DNA from: Hepsetus odoe
Taxonomy: Eukaryota > Chordata > Actinopteri > Characiformes > Hepsetidae
NCBI GenBank assembly: GCA_017165825.1
Contig: CM029376.1
Coordinates: 17,031,190 to 17,095,189, forward strand
DNA length: 64,000 bases
Direction of reading: 5' to 3'
In this document: positions 49,283-61,452 of the stretch, piece by piece
How positions within the stretch are numbered: the stretch's first letter is position 1
How the letters are laid out: every line of letters begins with the position of its first letter
Program-made: the position numbers and the translations under genes
The notes under the pieces: generated by a model
Told to the model about the DNA's origin: nothing
Database searches by the model: none
Seen by the model: only the letters and a program-made list of their open reading frames with translations

Positions 49283-50322
49283 TACTGGGACAAGTCGTGT
49301 GTAACAATTTCAGCAAAGCCTCTTCCTCCACGTTGGACCTGGAGTAATCTACTGTTAAGAGACACCAGAAGGATTATCATTCTGTCACACTAGATCAATG
49401 TATCCCAGGCTTTATCCATGTACTGGAGTTCAGTCCACTACTGTGCAAAACACTGAGCTAAACACACCCAGCAGTAATCTTCATCACTGGCTCTTTTTAT
49501 TCGTTTTTTTACAAGACATAGGTGTCCTTAAATTGATATACTCCAGAGTGTGTTAAATGACAATAGCACTATAATAAAGTACAACAGCCATAAATCAGTT
49601 GCAGAACATCCATTTCAGAACAAATTCACAAAGAAAACTTTCCTAAGTGAAGTTCATGCGTGTCATATTAGTTTTGTTCAGGGATATGCCGGCTTCATTT
49701 ATCAAACAGGGGACCCAGAATGCAGAGTGGGATTTATCAAAAGGTGTGGAAAGTGCTGATTGGAGTGTAAATGGCCTTGTCTGCTGATATATTTCAGCTG
49801 AGTGTAAAGTGGCAAGGGCATGCACACAGTGATGAATTATCAAGCTCCCTCCCATTTGCTATAATTTTAGTAAAAAACATTGCATTAAAATGCACAGGTA
49901 AGAACTAATGTGGCACTAAAGAAACAATGTGCAAGAAAACTGAGATGCAAGTTAGAAACAAGATATTTCATTTTTTAAATCAAGTTAAATGGATTTAATA
50001 CCACTGCAAAATGCGATTTCACCTTCATAAGCAAACGTCGTTTTATTTGTATCAGTGCACAACCTCAACGTATCCATACATTCTATACGGTAATCAAACA
50101 AAATGGCATGTGATTTATGCATTGTAGGTTCTACTAAAATATCTCATTCATAAGTTTGGTATAGATAACTACATTCCGATGCAAATGCTCTGCATTATCT
50201 GCACAAAATGCCTTTCATTTAGTATTATGTTATTCCACTATTTTTTTTTTTCACTTCACTTACTAGAAGGCAATCTTTTTAGGCATCCTATGCAAAATAT
50301 TGATTAAGCCAGCTGTACTATA

Positions 50323-50840
50323 CACCGGTCAGCCATAACATTAAAACAAGCTGCCTGATATTGCATGTCCCCCCCTTAATCTCACCAAAACAGCCCTGGG
50401 CCCAAAGGGCATGGAATCTAAACAGACCTCTGAAGATTTTAGCACTAGTATATCATGTCTTGTAATTTAGCTTCCATGGATCAGACTAGTTTGTTGAACA
50501 TATTCCATAGAAGTTCATTTGAGAATTTGGAGGTCAAGTCAACATTATCCTGCTGGAAGAGGTTATTGTTATTAGCGAACTGCTGCTAAATCTATTCTGT
50601 TTCTGCAACAATGTTTTGGTAGGTTACATTTGCATATATGCTCGAACCCAAGGCTCCCAACATTGCTCAGCGCATCACATTCCCTTCCACAAGCTTGCTT
50701 TAATCCCCATAGTGCATCCTGGTGCCTAGGTAAGCAATGTGCATGCCCCCAGCAATCTACATGTTGTAAATGATGACTTGCACTGCTCCATGGTCTGTGC
50801 TTGATGTGGCAGATCCTTGTATGTAGCCTATGTATTCAGT
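50323..50840 (-). pseudogene. Tc1-like transposon (family B), left half
   Basis: It begins CACCGGTCAGCCATAACATT after a TA dinucleotide, the terminal inverted repeat of a fish Tc1-like family. Matching pieces follow in order: CACCAAAACAGCCCTGGG, AGACCTCTGAAGATTTTAGC, CTTCCATGGATCAGACTAG, AATTTGGAGGTCAAGTCAAC, ATTATCCTGCTGGAAGAGG, CCCATAGTGCATCCTGGTGCC and ACTGCTCCATGGTC. The transposase carboxyl half would be on the minus strand, but its frames are broken. The right end was not found. Confidence 0.82.
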
Positions 50841-50849
50841 CTATGCCAA

Positions 50850-52600
50850 AGCCCTGCAACAGCACAGTTGTATAGTAACTAAGGGATCCAAACCCTGTCA
50901 ATAAAGAGTTTTAACAGCTCTCGGTCCAGCCTAATAGAGCCAGACAGGGTCATTATAGAAATCAATGATTAAAGAATTATTTTTTTGTGGATGTTTTGCT
51001 CTGCAGTGATGAAATAAAGGATACAGTCATCTGTAAAAGCATTGTAATAGCAAAGCAGATTCATTTTGTCTGTGCCCTGAGGACATGCATGTTTGAACTA
51101 GCCAAGTCATTCACCAGATCTTACGCCACCTGAATATGTATTTTATCTCCTAAAGAGGAGACTGAAGAGAGAATGCGTTGCATAACAAAAAATAAATGAA
51201 TTGGCCTTGCTGTTCTGATCCTTTTGGTGGCAACTGTACATCTGCAGCACTGTCACCCACATGGATTTAATTCAGTTTAATTTACCTAATATTATAACTT
51301 CATCAATAACTTCACACCAGTACACTTCACACTGTGGCCAGATAAGTGATGTTGCTAAGAGGCAATGATAAAAACACCTAAATATAGAACCTCTATTTCT
51401 GTTCCCATACATGTAATTAAGAGGTGTCTGACATCATGAGACTCACAGATGTTATGATGTACAAGATACAGTCAATTCATGATGCATTTTAATTTACGTG
51501 CTGATAAAATGACTGAAAATTAGAACTTTTGAATGCTTCAAAATGAATGTTCACAGATGCCGAAAGTAGTTAATTTTACCATATGTTCATGTGCCACATA
51601 GCATCAAGTACAGAACAAGTAGTTAAATTAAAAGCTACCATAAGAGGGTGTAATAACATATAGACTAAACCTACAGAGGTTGAGTGGATTCCAATGGACT
51701 GCATTAAAACACAATTATCAGAAAAGTGCTTTAACAATAGCTCCAATTTGATCCTGTATAGATTAGCAGCAATTCATAATTCATTAACCTTGGGTGGCTT
51801 AACTGCATGGATTAATTTTTAATTTCACTTCAGAGCACGGGCAGAGTGATGAGGAGGTCAGCTTCGTGATGTGTCACGACATCACATTGACCAAGAACAG
51901 AAATCCACATTGACACACTATGGTGTGACCTCTCAGGAAAAACACTAGAGAGGGAGGCAAAAAGTTGCTGTTTCAAACCATTTTTGAAACACAGTGACAA
52001 ATGTATGATGGCATTTACATTTAAACGGATGGCCGAACAGACATACTTTGAGTGGGATCATGATCAAGTCTTGAGGCAGCCTGGAGAACCAGACTGAGCA
52101 GCGAGCTATAACGATAAAGGACAAAGAAAGAGTTCTGAGAGATTGGTAGAGGGCAAAGAGAGATTGGTCTGCTTGTATTGCGTGGGTATGCCGGGCAGGA
52201 GACAGAAAATGCCTGGAAGCAGGAGATCAATACAGATGCTAAACCAAGTCTGGCCCAAACCAAGCACACGCACACACAAAGTAAGGAGAGGCCAAAGACT
52301 AGAATGACCAGAACAAACATACAGGCTTGTTTCATACGCAGTGATCCTATAGTGAGATAGATGACCTGCTATGTACATGACACGAAGTATTCAGCAGAAA
52401 AACACCATTGTCGGCGAATATTAAAATCGATCAACATGAAAACTCAATAGTTCAGAAATAGCTATTTTGCACACAGACATGCAGCCCAACCTTTAAATGG
52501 AATCTACTTGCCCATCCATTTTAATACAATATCTACACATCCATTTATTGAACCAACATACGATCGCACTGCTCACTATTACACTCCCAAAGAAGAAAAT
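50850..52600. other. unique-looking stretch, no gene seen
   Basis: No recognisable repeats or exons. The part around 51.76-51.84 kb has clustered TTAATTTTTAATTTC and CATAATTCATTAA homeodomain-type cores. Frames at 52.0-52.4 kb are short and unconvincing. Confidence 0.45.
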
Positions 52601-52659
52601 CTAAATCTTGATTTAGAACAATCGAGTGACTTATGCACATATGAAAGCAAACAAAACAT

Positions 52660-52660
<1 letters not shown>

Positions 52661-52695
<35 letters not shown>
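52661..52695. repeat. (CA)n microsatellite
   Basis: About 17 CA units in otherwise unique DNA. Confidence 0.96.
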
Positions 52696-52700
<5 letters not shown>

Positions 52701-54255
52701 GTGACACTGCACTAGAAATCCTTTGATGGAAGGGTTTGTGCAAAAGCCAAAAACTTTCAGATAAACAAAACAGGGCAATTGCATGCTGAGCTCCTTTTGA
52801 ATATTGCATTTGGTAAACACTAAATATGAACAGTACAGCCTTAGAGTGGATCGGATTATAATCAGACAAGGCATTTAATCTATTCCCTCCTGACAGGCCG
52901 ATCAAGTGAGGTTAGAATGATACCACAGAGCTTTCATTTGGGATTAGATTATGCATTTTCTATTCAAAATCCCTAAAATTTGCTAATGGAAGCAGGCTTT
53001 ATTACACAGAGAGGGTTAGCTAGACAGGAATTTAGCTCGGGAGTGGAGAAATATTCTCACAGTGTAAAGATGGCCATTCTGGATCTTTTCTAGGGAGTCA
53101 GATCAACTGACACACCTTGCCTGTGAGAGCCAGCTCATTCATCTCCAAACAAATGACAAAGAAAGCAAGGTGCAGTGGATGCATTTGTGCATTCTGATCA
53201 AAGTTGTAGTGCATGTGATTGATAGGGTACTGAGGGGTACTGAGCGAAGTATGACGCAATAAGACAAAAAAACAAAACTTTGGACAAACCAAAATCAGAG
53301 AACGACATCAAAGGATGCCAGATAGTCCAAACGTGGGTAAATAGATCAGTCATCAGTAGAGGCAGCGGCACAACAAGCACACCTAACACAGACTGGTAAA
53401 ATCATCTTGACCTATAAACAATAGTGTGAATTGATTCTTGAATGGTTATTATAGTACAATGATTCAAAACTCTTTGATTTGTTCAACTATGCCATGTATA
53501 CATACATCTGAATAGATGTATTTAATATTTAACATCTAATTTCATTAACACATCTTCCACTTTGTCCAAAAAATAAATAAATAAATAAAAATCTTTATGA
53601 GCATCATTCCCATACTTTATCAAGACAGGTGGTAGTGCCTTGATACAAGCAAAATGATAAAATGACCTTTATCACAAAAAACCAGTATGACAGATGGATG
53701 CAATAATGGATACAAATCTATTTTAATATTATATCTATTTATAATAAATATATTAAATCAAACACACTCGTACATGTACAGCATTTCACAACAAGCCTAA
53801 TAAAATTTGGATTCTTCTGTAAACACTTCACACAAACCCCAAAAAAAACTTTCCAAACTCATTTTCAATACTGTACCACCATAAAAAAAAAAAAAAAATC
53901 TATAGCGCTGGGTGATTGTGATGAACATCAAAGTAAACAGGACGAAAAATTTCCCCTATGCTGTCATCAGCGATAACAGAGACATTAACATTCAGCAGTG
54001 CTCCTCTGCTCTTCTTTACCTTTTTCGACACCAAAATCAAACCTCCGCATGCTTCCCGTATCAATATTTTACAGCCTGCTTAATGTGAATTTAATGATAT
54101 CAATCTCCTATTTACCATCAGTGTGTTCTGTAATGGAAGACTGGTGGTGATGGGGGTGATGATTGGAGGATAGAGACGGAAGGTGGGAGAAGGAAGAGAA
54201 ACTGGAAGTGTTCTCCTGAAAAAGGTGGAGCTACTGGAATCCAGTCCTATAATTA

Positions 54256-54272
54256 CCCCCCCCCCCCCCCCC
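54256..54272. repeat. poly(C) tract
   Basis: A run of about 17 C, followed by CTCCCGCTCCCGC. It lies 180 bp before the large purine array. Confidence 0.9.
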
Positions 54273-54447
54273 TCCCGCTCCCGCAGCACAAATCAGTCAG
54301 CCATGATGTTTAGCAGTACACAACACAGGGGGCTAAAGCCCAGGAGGTAGCTAAGGCTGGCTCTTAATGAGCTAATTAGGATTATTTAGGCAGGGTTTAC
54401 AGGATGCAGGTAGGTAATGAGAAGGATGGAGGGAAGATCCCTCTAGA

Positions 54448-54824
54448 AAGCAAGAGAAGAGAAGAGAAGAGAAGAGAAGAGTAGAGCAAGAGCAGAGCAG
54501 AGGAGAGAAGAGAAGAGAAGAGAAGAGAAGAGAGAGGGAAGAGAAGAGAAGAGAAGAGAAGAGAAGAGAAGAGAAGAGAAGAGAAGAGAAGAGAAGAGGA
54601 AGAGAAAAGAGCAGGAGGAGAGTGAGAGAGAGAAAGAGAGGAGAGGAGAGGAAGAGAAGAGAAGAGAAGAGAAGAGAAGAGAAGAGAAGAGAAGAGAAGA
54701 GAAGAGAAGAAAAGAGCAGAGCAGAGCAGAGGAGAGGAGAGGAGAGGAGAGAAGAGAAGAGAAGAAAAGAGCAGAGCAAAGGAGAGGAGAGGAGAGGAGA
54801 GGAGAGGAGAGAAGAGAAGAGAAT
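54448..54824. repeat. (AGAAG)/(GGAGA) pentanucleotide array, nearly pure purine
   Basis: About 375 bases consist of AGAAG, GGAGA and related AGAGC units on the plus strand with very few pyrimidines. Blocks of the same unit alternate with GAGCA-type blocks, suggesting repeated segmental expansion. Serine/leucine- or glutamate/arginine-rich ORFs over it (up to about 176 codons) are artefacts. Confidence 0.97.
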
Positions 54825-54935
54825 GTTGTTTCTATACACTGAAAACGGAATAGAATGAGGCTTCACCAGCAGATACATCAAAACATACACACACAGAATC
54901 AAACACTCTCAAACACATGCATGCACATGGATTAA

Positions 54936-54938
<3 letters not shown>

Positions 54939-54979
<41 letters not shown>

Positions 54980-54984
54980 ACACA
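54939..54984. repeat. (CA)n microsatellite
   Basis: About 19 CA units followed by short imperfect repeats. Confidence 0.95.
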
Positions 54985-55247
54985 CCTGGTACAAGTTCTT
55001 CCTGACATGAACTCAAATACATATATAAACAATCACACCTGTTCACAAAACAGAAAAACCTTTCCTGGCTAATATGATCTCTCTCCTATCTCTGTCTGTC
55101 TCTCTACCTCCTCTCTTCTTGTGGCCTTAATGTGATCCACTGCAACAGGAAACTGGCTAACCACAAGACAATCATACATAATAAATGAAGCATTCATGGA
55201 AACCGTTAGCTACTGAGCACACAAACACATTCTAACATTGTAAAGAG

Positions 55248-55269
55248 CAACAACAACAACAACAACAAC
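55248..55269. repeat. (CAA)n trinucleotide repeat
   Basis: About seven CAA units. Confidence 0.9.
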
Positions 55270-56093
55270 GCAGCAAATTAACCCTTTAAACTGCAGCTTT
55301 AATTTTGTGTTAATACAGTGTTTGTGTTTTGTTATTCAGTAGCTACTATACATGTTATCTCATTCCTTTAATTTAAAAAAACAACTTAAATTTCTTAGTT
55401 TTAAAAAGGTGAGGATGAAGTGAAAATGAAGTGTGAGATCACATGTATTCACTTCGAGTACGAGTATGAAAGAAAGACTATGCAAGAATGTAAATGCACT
55501 AAAGAAAGATAGGAGAGGAAGGAAGTGACAAGAATAACTCGATGGAAGAAATAAACTGCATTTCATTGGAAAACGGTAGGGAATAAAGTCAAAGCTTCAA
55601 CACAAAACAGGTGCACCACAAAATAGACACCTTCTTTAACATCTTCCGCCGTGGGTGGATGATAAAATGAAAGGAAATCAAAGAGATCAAGTGTCTAGAC
55701 ACAAGCAAACGAGGCAACTCGCTAATAGAACCCAAAACAGATTCTTTTTTTTCCCCCAGGTTAGAGAGGCACAGCATCTGTACAAACACATGCATGATTG
55801 TAGTAAAGGCAGAAAATGGCACATAACGGATATGCAGGACCAGAAGGCTGCATTACACAAGAGTAGCAGACAATGTGGGCAAAAATGATATTGCAAGATT
55901 GCGATATTCCTTGTGATGCATAAAAAGCATTTGGTGAACCCACATGGGACAGAAAAAAAAAAGAATTTGCTGCATCATTCAAATTTCTTGATAAATCAAA
56001 ACATTTACAGGAGCTCACATGGTACTTTTCATGTTTTAGCTGTCAAGACCATAAAGGTCAGAACTACAGTTATGATTAATGAATGATGCTTTC

Positions 56094-56430
56094 CAGGGGG
56101 CAGCATGGTGCCACAGTGGGCAGAGCTGTCCCTTCACAGTGAGAAGATCCTAGGACTGATAACCAGGTGAGATGGCCTGGATCCTTTGTTTGAAGTTCGC
56201 ATGTTCGGTGTGGATTTCCTGCAGGTGCTCCAGTTTCCACCCACAGTCCAAAGACATGCATATCAGGTTGACTGAAGATGCTAAATTGCTCCCTAGGTCG
56301 GACTGTGTGTGTGTTTGTTGGTGTGTCTCCCCTGCGATGGACTAGCGACCCATCTAGGGTGCTGCTCTACCTTTTACCCTGTGTGTGCTGGGACATGTCA
56401 GGATAAGTGAGTGAGAATAAATGAATGAAT
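56094..56430 (+). mobile_element. fish SINE with L2-like tail (family C), near full length
   Basis: In order it has GGGGGCAGCATGGTGCCACA, TTCACAGTGAGAAGATCCTA, GTTCGCATGTTCGGTGTGGA, AGTTTCCACCCACAGTCCAA, AGACATGCATATCAGGTTGA, TGCTAAATTGCTCCCTAGGT, a short TG tract, CCTGCGATGGACTAGCGACC and a tail ATAAATGAATGAAT. It is the most complete example in the window of the family also seen at 14.2, 18.4, 22.9, 36.3 and 41.5 kb. Confidence 0.87.
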
Positions 56431-57092
56431 ACCCTGCAGGTCGGGCTTTTGGTAAACAATATGGCAAACGAAAGTGTAAATATCATTAAATAGATGTATA
56501 CTTTATCATAAGAAATCAGATAATGGGTTAACATCTAATAAGCATCAACAATTAACCTTTCAGGGTCTGAGCCTATGACTTATTTCTAAACACAGTCGAC
56601 AGTCAGGGTCGTTGGGATGGCTAGAGCTGGCTAACAACCATTCTCATAGCTACAAAAAAATGTTTACAACTTGGAAAAAGGCAGTGTTGCTTTTACCGTT
56701 ATGGAATTTGTTTTACAAACTAAAAAGTATTCAAGTGGCCCAACACTAACTTTCTGGACATAATAAGTAAGTCTCTAGACTCCAGCATATTTAGTCTGTC
56801 CAATAGGACCATCCTATAAAATTGTATGCTTACAGAATGCACAAAATACTGAGACATCAATAATATTCAGATCACCTAAACTTCATGTACATAAAGCTCT
56901 GAGAAGATCCTGCAAAAGCCTGCAACACCTAAGTTCTATGCGAGGGTGTGTGTTCATATGTGTGGGTGTTTGGAGAAATCATATAGGGGTTAGCTTCAGG
57001 AGCTCAATAAAATAGGAAGGCCATTAGTGCTGAGCTAGTCCTTCATCTTCTCATTAACACACATATCATTTGTATGTTCATGTTCGGAATGT

Positions 57093-57134
<42 letters not shown>
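57093..57134. repeat. compound (TC)n(AC)n microsatellite
   Basis: About 14 TC units followed by about 7 AC units. Confidence 0.95.
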
Positions 57135-57249
57135 TCACTCTTTCTCTCATTTCAGAAAATTGCATATATGAACAAGGACATCACATACATAAATACAAAG
57201 GTGAAGAGTGTCTTTCACAGTCCTTGGATTCATTTCATCTATGTCAACG

Positions 57250-57251
57250 GT

Positions 57252-57292
<41 letters not shown>

Positions 57293-57320
57293 CGTGTGTG
57301 TGTGTGTGTGTGTGTGTGTT
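57250..57320. repeat. (GT)n microsatellite
   Basis: About 33 GT units with a GAGC interruption near 57291. Confidence 0.96.
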
Positions 57321-57429
57321 TTGGAGGAGGGAGGCAGAGGTTAAACTCGTACTCCTGAAGTGTTCCCAGCAGAGATTAATCATTTCGTGCTGGAATGTAG
57401 CATCACAACCATAAATCATCAGAACTGAC

Positions 57430-57456
57430 CTCTCTCTCTCTCTCGCGCTCTCTCTT
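57430..57456. repeat. (CT)n microsatellite
   Basis: About 12 CT units interrupted by CGCG. Confidence 0.9.
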
Positions 57457-57529
57457 TCATCTCTCCCCTTCACCCTCCTTCTCTCATGCATGCAACCTCT
57501 CAGAGACAAAGAGGTCTACCTCTTTGCAA

Positions 57530-60500
57530 GTGTTGAGATAGAGCAAACTAAACTGTGGCTTACTTCACTAAATTACATCAAGTACATTTCAACTAAACGT
57601 TATATTTTTACGAGTTAATCAGACTTTAATTCCTGATGCTTCTTTATAGTCTGATGTAGTAAAGGATGGCACACTCAAATATAATCAAATGTTCCACTAG
57701 TTCAAGTTGTGACCTTACTTCAGATAATCATAGCTCTGGTGTATAACCCAGTTTAATGAACATTTGTGTCTGAATGGAAAAGGAAAAAAACACTCTAAAG
57801 GCTTAAGGCTTCTCTGTGGAGCAAGTGTGTCAGAGCTTATTTAATTACCCTTATTAGAGGCCTCCTGAGATATCTTGCGATATCTCATCTTGGCCTTCTA
57901 CCTGAAGGGCACTACACCCATCTCACTCTTGCTGTGTCTCTCTTCCTCTCTCTTACTCTAACATTCTTTATATCATAATCAGACTGCTTGGGTCTTTCTA
58001 GAACATTTACTCTCCTTTTATTTTACGCCATTAGCTTTGTATTCTGCTCGTCTGCAAATTTCAGCTTCACACACAAACCCCAAAGTGTACATTTTATTTA
58101 GCGGAGAATAATTACATTAAGAAAACGACCGTCTAAATTCATTCATCTCTACCTTTTTCGGAGGGGGTGTGAGGGTGGGGGTGTTGGGGGTGCACCAACA
58201 TTCATGCATGCAGTGTCTTGAAGATGTGGTCGAAATTCAAGTTCTGTCAGTAAAGAAAAAAAAAAAAGTAATGTGTTGCCTCTCCACAGCAAGACTGTGC
58301 CTCAATACCCCAGCAAAGTGGGATAAGAATGGAGATTGCAATGATGAGGCATTTAGAGGGTTGCGCTAAGTTCTCCCACAGCTTTTAATAGCGGATACCC
58401 ACTCCCGGCCCCTCTCCTGAAGAAATGGCAAAAAAGTGCAAGTGTAATCCAAGGTGAAGTGTCAAGCCCCAAGCACTGCAATTACCGCCAAGTCCTCTGT
58501 TGAGCCTGTGGATTCTAACACAAGAACAGGTGAACAGTAGGAGGATGCTAAAGCCGAGCGCACGCTCACACTGAAAGAAACTTAAAATGATATTTGACCA
58601 GAAATAGATGATATACCTGAGCCAAAATGTCTCCGCACCTTTTTGCAGATGAACATGTAGGGGTTTAGGTTTGACTACTGTAATGGATTAAAGTCTTTGT
58701 TTTAGGACAGGACATAGGTGCTTAACACAACACAATACCCCTACATATAGCACTTCACTCTCATATTTAGTGATATATGTGTACTTTACCACAACTGAAA
58801 GTCCATCAAATCTTTTTTAGCCTTTTCTTTTTGCCCTGATAGCCTTTGGTAGACTTGAATAATTGGTTACTAACCATGGTTTACAAGCCAGTTCTCAGAG
58901 CTTCGCCTTTCCACCTTTTTGCTCTAGCCCAGCACCATCCCATCAAGAACGCTGGACACCCGGAACATTGAGCCAGCCAGAGAAAAAAAAACTGCACCAG
59001 CTGTGAGCCCCTCAGGACTAGCTTGAGACCCATTGATCTCTCGTGGGCCAGTTTCCAGCACAGTTGGGTCCAGAATCAGAGTTGAGCACACCTAATCTAA
59101 CAGATGTCTTGTCTGTCTGAGCCATTTGCTTTTGTAGCCTTATTTAATCACCTGTGCTACTCATATGATAATTCTGCTATCAGGTGCTGTGGGGGAATCG
59201 CATGCTTTCGTTCTCAGAGCCTCTTGATGGCACAGTATTAGTCTAATTACATGATTGTTTTGCACCACATATACAATACAGATTGATCCTGTATGAAGCA
59301 TCTAAAGCTGGTATTCTAATTCAAATCAGATTCTTGAACCATATCATTTATATGAAAAAACTAAATAAGGCACTACGTTTTTTGAGGTTACTTTACTTTA
59401 AACTTATTTTGTTTGTACATGTGCACTTCTGGAAATGGGGCAGTTTTTGGGAAGCCCTGCTGTAAATGAGTAAAAAGCCATGACCATCCTGGGAGGGGAA
59501 AAGTAGGACGCACCAGTGACTGATGCCTTCGAGGCTGTTCCTCTGTGATGCAAGGTGAAGATAGACTGCTGGGCCACAGCCAACCCAGCATCGAGTTTAC
59601 CCTCGCAATAAGACTCCATCAATCAGGAACTCCCTACTTTCTTGCTCTAAACACACACACACACACACACACACCTTTGTACACACAATGCCCCAGATCT
59701 GAAAGGTCAGCGCAATTGCCTGGCTTCCCTAATCAGTGTGAGGGCCTGTTAAAACTTACTGCTCCCTTGTGGCAGGGCAAGCTGGTCTCCATTCCGTCAC
59801 ACAGTAATATAGACCTGTCTCTCCTCTGAAGGCTGGCCAGGTGAGTGCCTGAAGAGGCTTTGCAGTGCTTACTGCAGGAAAAAAAGTGTGGAAAGCCAGG
59901 CTCAGTGAGCACCTGGATTACGTAGTGCTTAAAGCTAAGGCGTCTAGGCCTTTAGTGTGACACCTTGACCTAGTTGCCGAGAATCAACAGCCAAGCTGAG
60001 CTGAGAATTATACTGCGGGATGCCATATAAAATTAAAGTATCGGCTACAAATGACCGTTTTTGTGGACACGTGGACACCTACGCAGGTGTGAGAAGCCAA
60101 GATCTTTGCTCAAGTACGCAGAGAGGAGGTTTCTGATTAATCAATAAAGATAAATATTATTTTAGATCACAATTATATGTTGCATACTATTCATCGTTTA
60201 ACAGCTTCTGGTAGTTTTGAAATATGATCATTTATAGTTTATAACATATTCATGAACATGGTTTTAGCTATCAGTAGTGTATCACTACTGTTGGAAAATT
60301 ACATTTAGACTCCAAAATGCTTCACAGAAGAGGCTTATGTTTAACAGCATTCTTCACTTTCATGGCATGTTAAAAAAATTTTTGGTAAAATAAATGTGTA
60401 AAATATTGATAAAAGATGATAACAATGTGTTATGTAAAATATGTTTTTGATTTAAAAATGGGTCGACAAACAAGAATAAACAAAGGGAAAACGGAAAAAG

Positions 60501-60780
60501 AGGTCACTTACTTTCATTGTCTTAAACAAGAGGGTTTTTCATACACGATGCATCATGCAAGGATTTTCAAATAACAAAAATTAATATCACAAGGGATTCT
60601 GAATGGTAGTGTGTGCGACTGCAGATGCACTGAGGTTATTGTTCAACACCCCCACATAGGCAACACTGTAATCTCCTAATCTGCTGAGGGCTGGAATCAG
60701 CACCTGCATCTGTCAAAGAGCACAGGAGGGGAGAGGCCATGCTCCTGAGGGGGCAACACAGGCTTTCACACTTTGCTTTT
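57530..60780. other. unique-looking stretch, no gene seen
   Basis: Apart from one short CA array at 59.65 kb and a 22-bp palindrome at 57.87 kb, nothing was recognised. The part near 58.87-59.09 kb may be an old degenerate repeat but could not be assigned. Confidence 0.45.
59650..59674. repeat. (AC)n microsatellite
   Basis: About 12 AC units. Confidence 0.93.
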
Positions 60781-60785
60781 CTTTC

Positions 60786-60790
60786 TCACA

Positions 60791-60827
<37 letters not shown>

Positions 60828-60828
60828 T
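60786..60828. repeat. compound (CA)n(GA)n microsatellite
   Basis: About 12 CA units followed by about 10 GA units. Confidence 0.95.
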
Positions 60829-61403
60829 GAAGCACCTCAGCATTCCATGACTTGCCATACTGTGCTTGTGAGGTGATACATTAGTGCTGGCAGCTTGTAC
60901 CAAGCCTACGGCCACCAGGTCCACACGACAACCCACCATAATGTACAAAAAAAAAAAAAAATCATGCACGTCATTCTCCATCCATGATCATATCCCAACA
61001 CACCCCCTTTCTTACACTCGGTCACTACTCTTCGTCCCTCTCCTTCATACAACATGTGCACTAATGGCCCCACACCCCCCCCCAGCTATCATATCTCCCC
61101 GTTCTCCTTCACACACGGCTGGTGTGGATGAAGGACGTGGGTCTAGAAGTGGAGTGGGATAACGATGCTGCTGGTTTGCACACCACAGACACCTTCTCCA
61201 ATCGCTGATCCTCAAGGCCTGTAAACGCCAAATTTTTTTGCTTAACAATGATAATTTGTTGAACAGGGTCAGGCTTATGTGATAGTAATGAAGATTGATG
61301 CCTCTGTGTGTGCCTGCAGATGCTATTGGTGTGAGTATGAATGCACACACTGCAGGCTAACCCAGATACTACGCTCTCTGTGTGCACAGGTAGAGAACTG
61401 CCT

Positions 61404-61404
61404 A

Positions 61405-61448
<44 letters not shown>
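61404..61448. repeat. compound (CT)n(CA)n microsatellite
   Basis: About 9 CT units followed by about 14 CA units; a GCGCGCGCACGC tract follows at 61460. Confidence 0.95.

Positions 61449-61452
<4 letters not shown>

Noticed and set aside
54372..54902. 176-codon minus-strand frame, the longest in the window
   Set aside because: It is almost entirely Ser/Leu/Phe codons read from the purine pentanucleotide array, so it is a repeat artefact.
58870..59095. Possible degenerate fish repeat (GAGTTGAGCACACCTAATCT and neighbours)
   Set aside because: It is reminiscent of common fish MITE ends, but I could not find matching terminal repeats or a second copy in the window, so it is not called.
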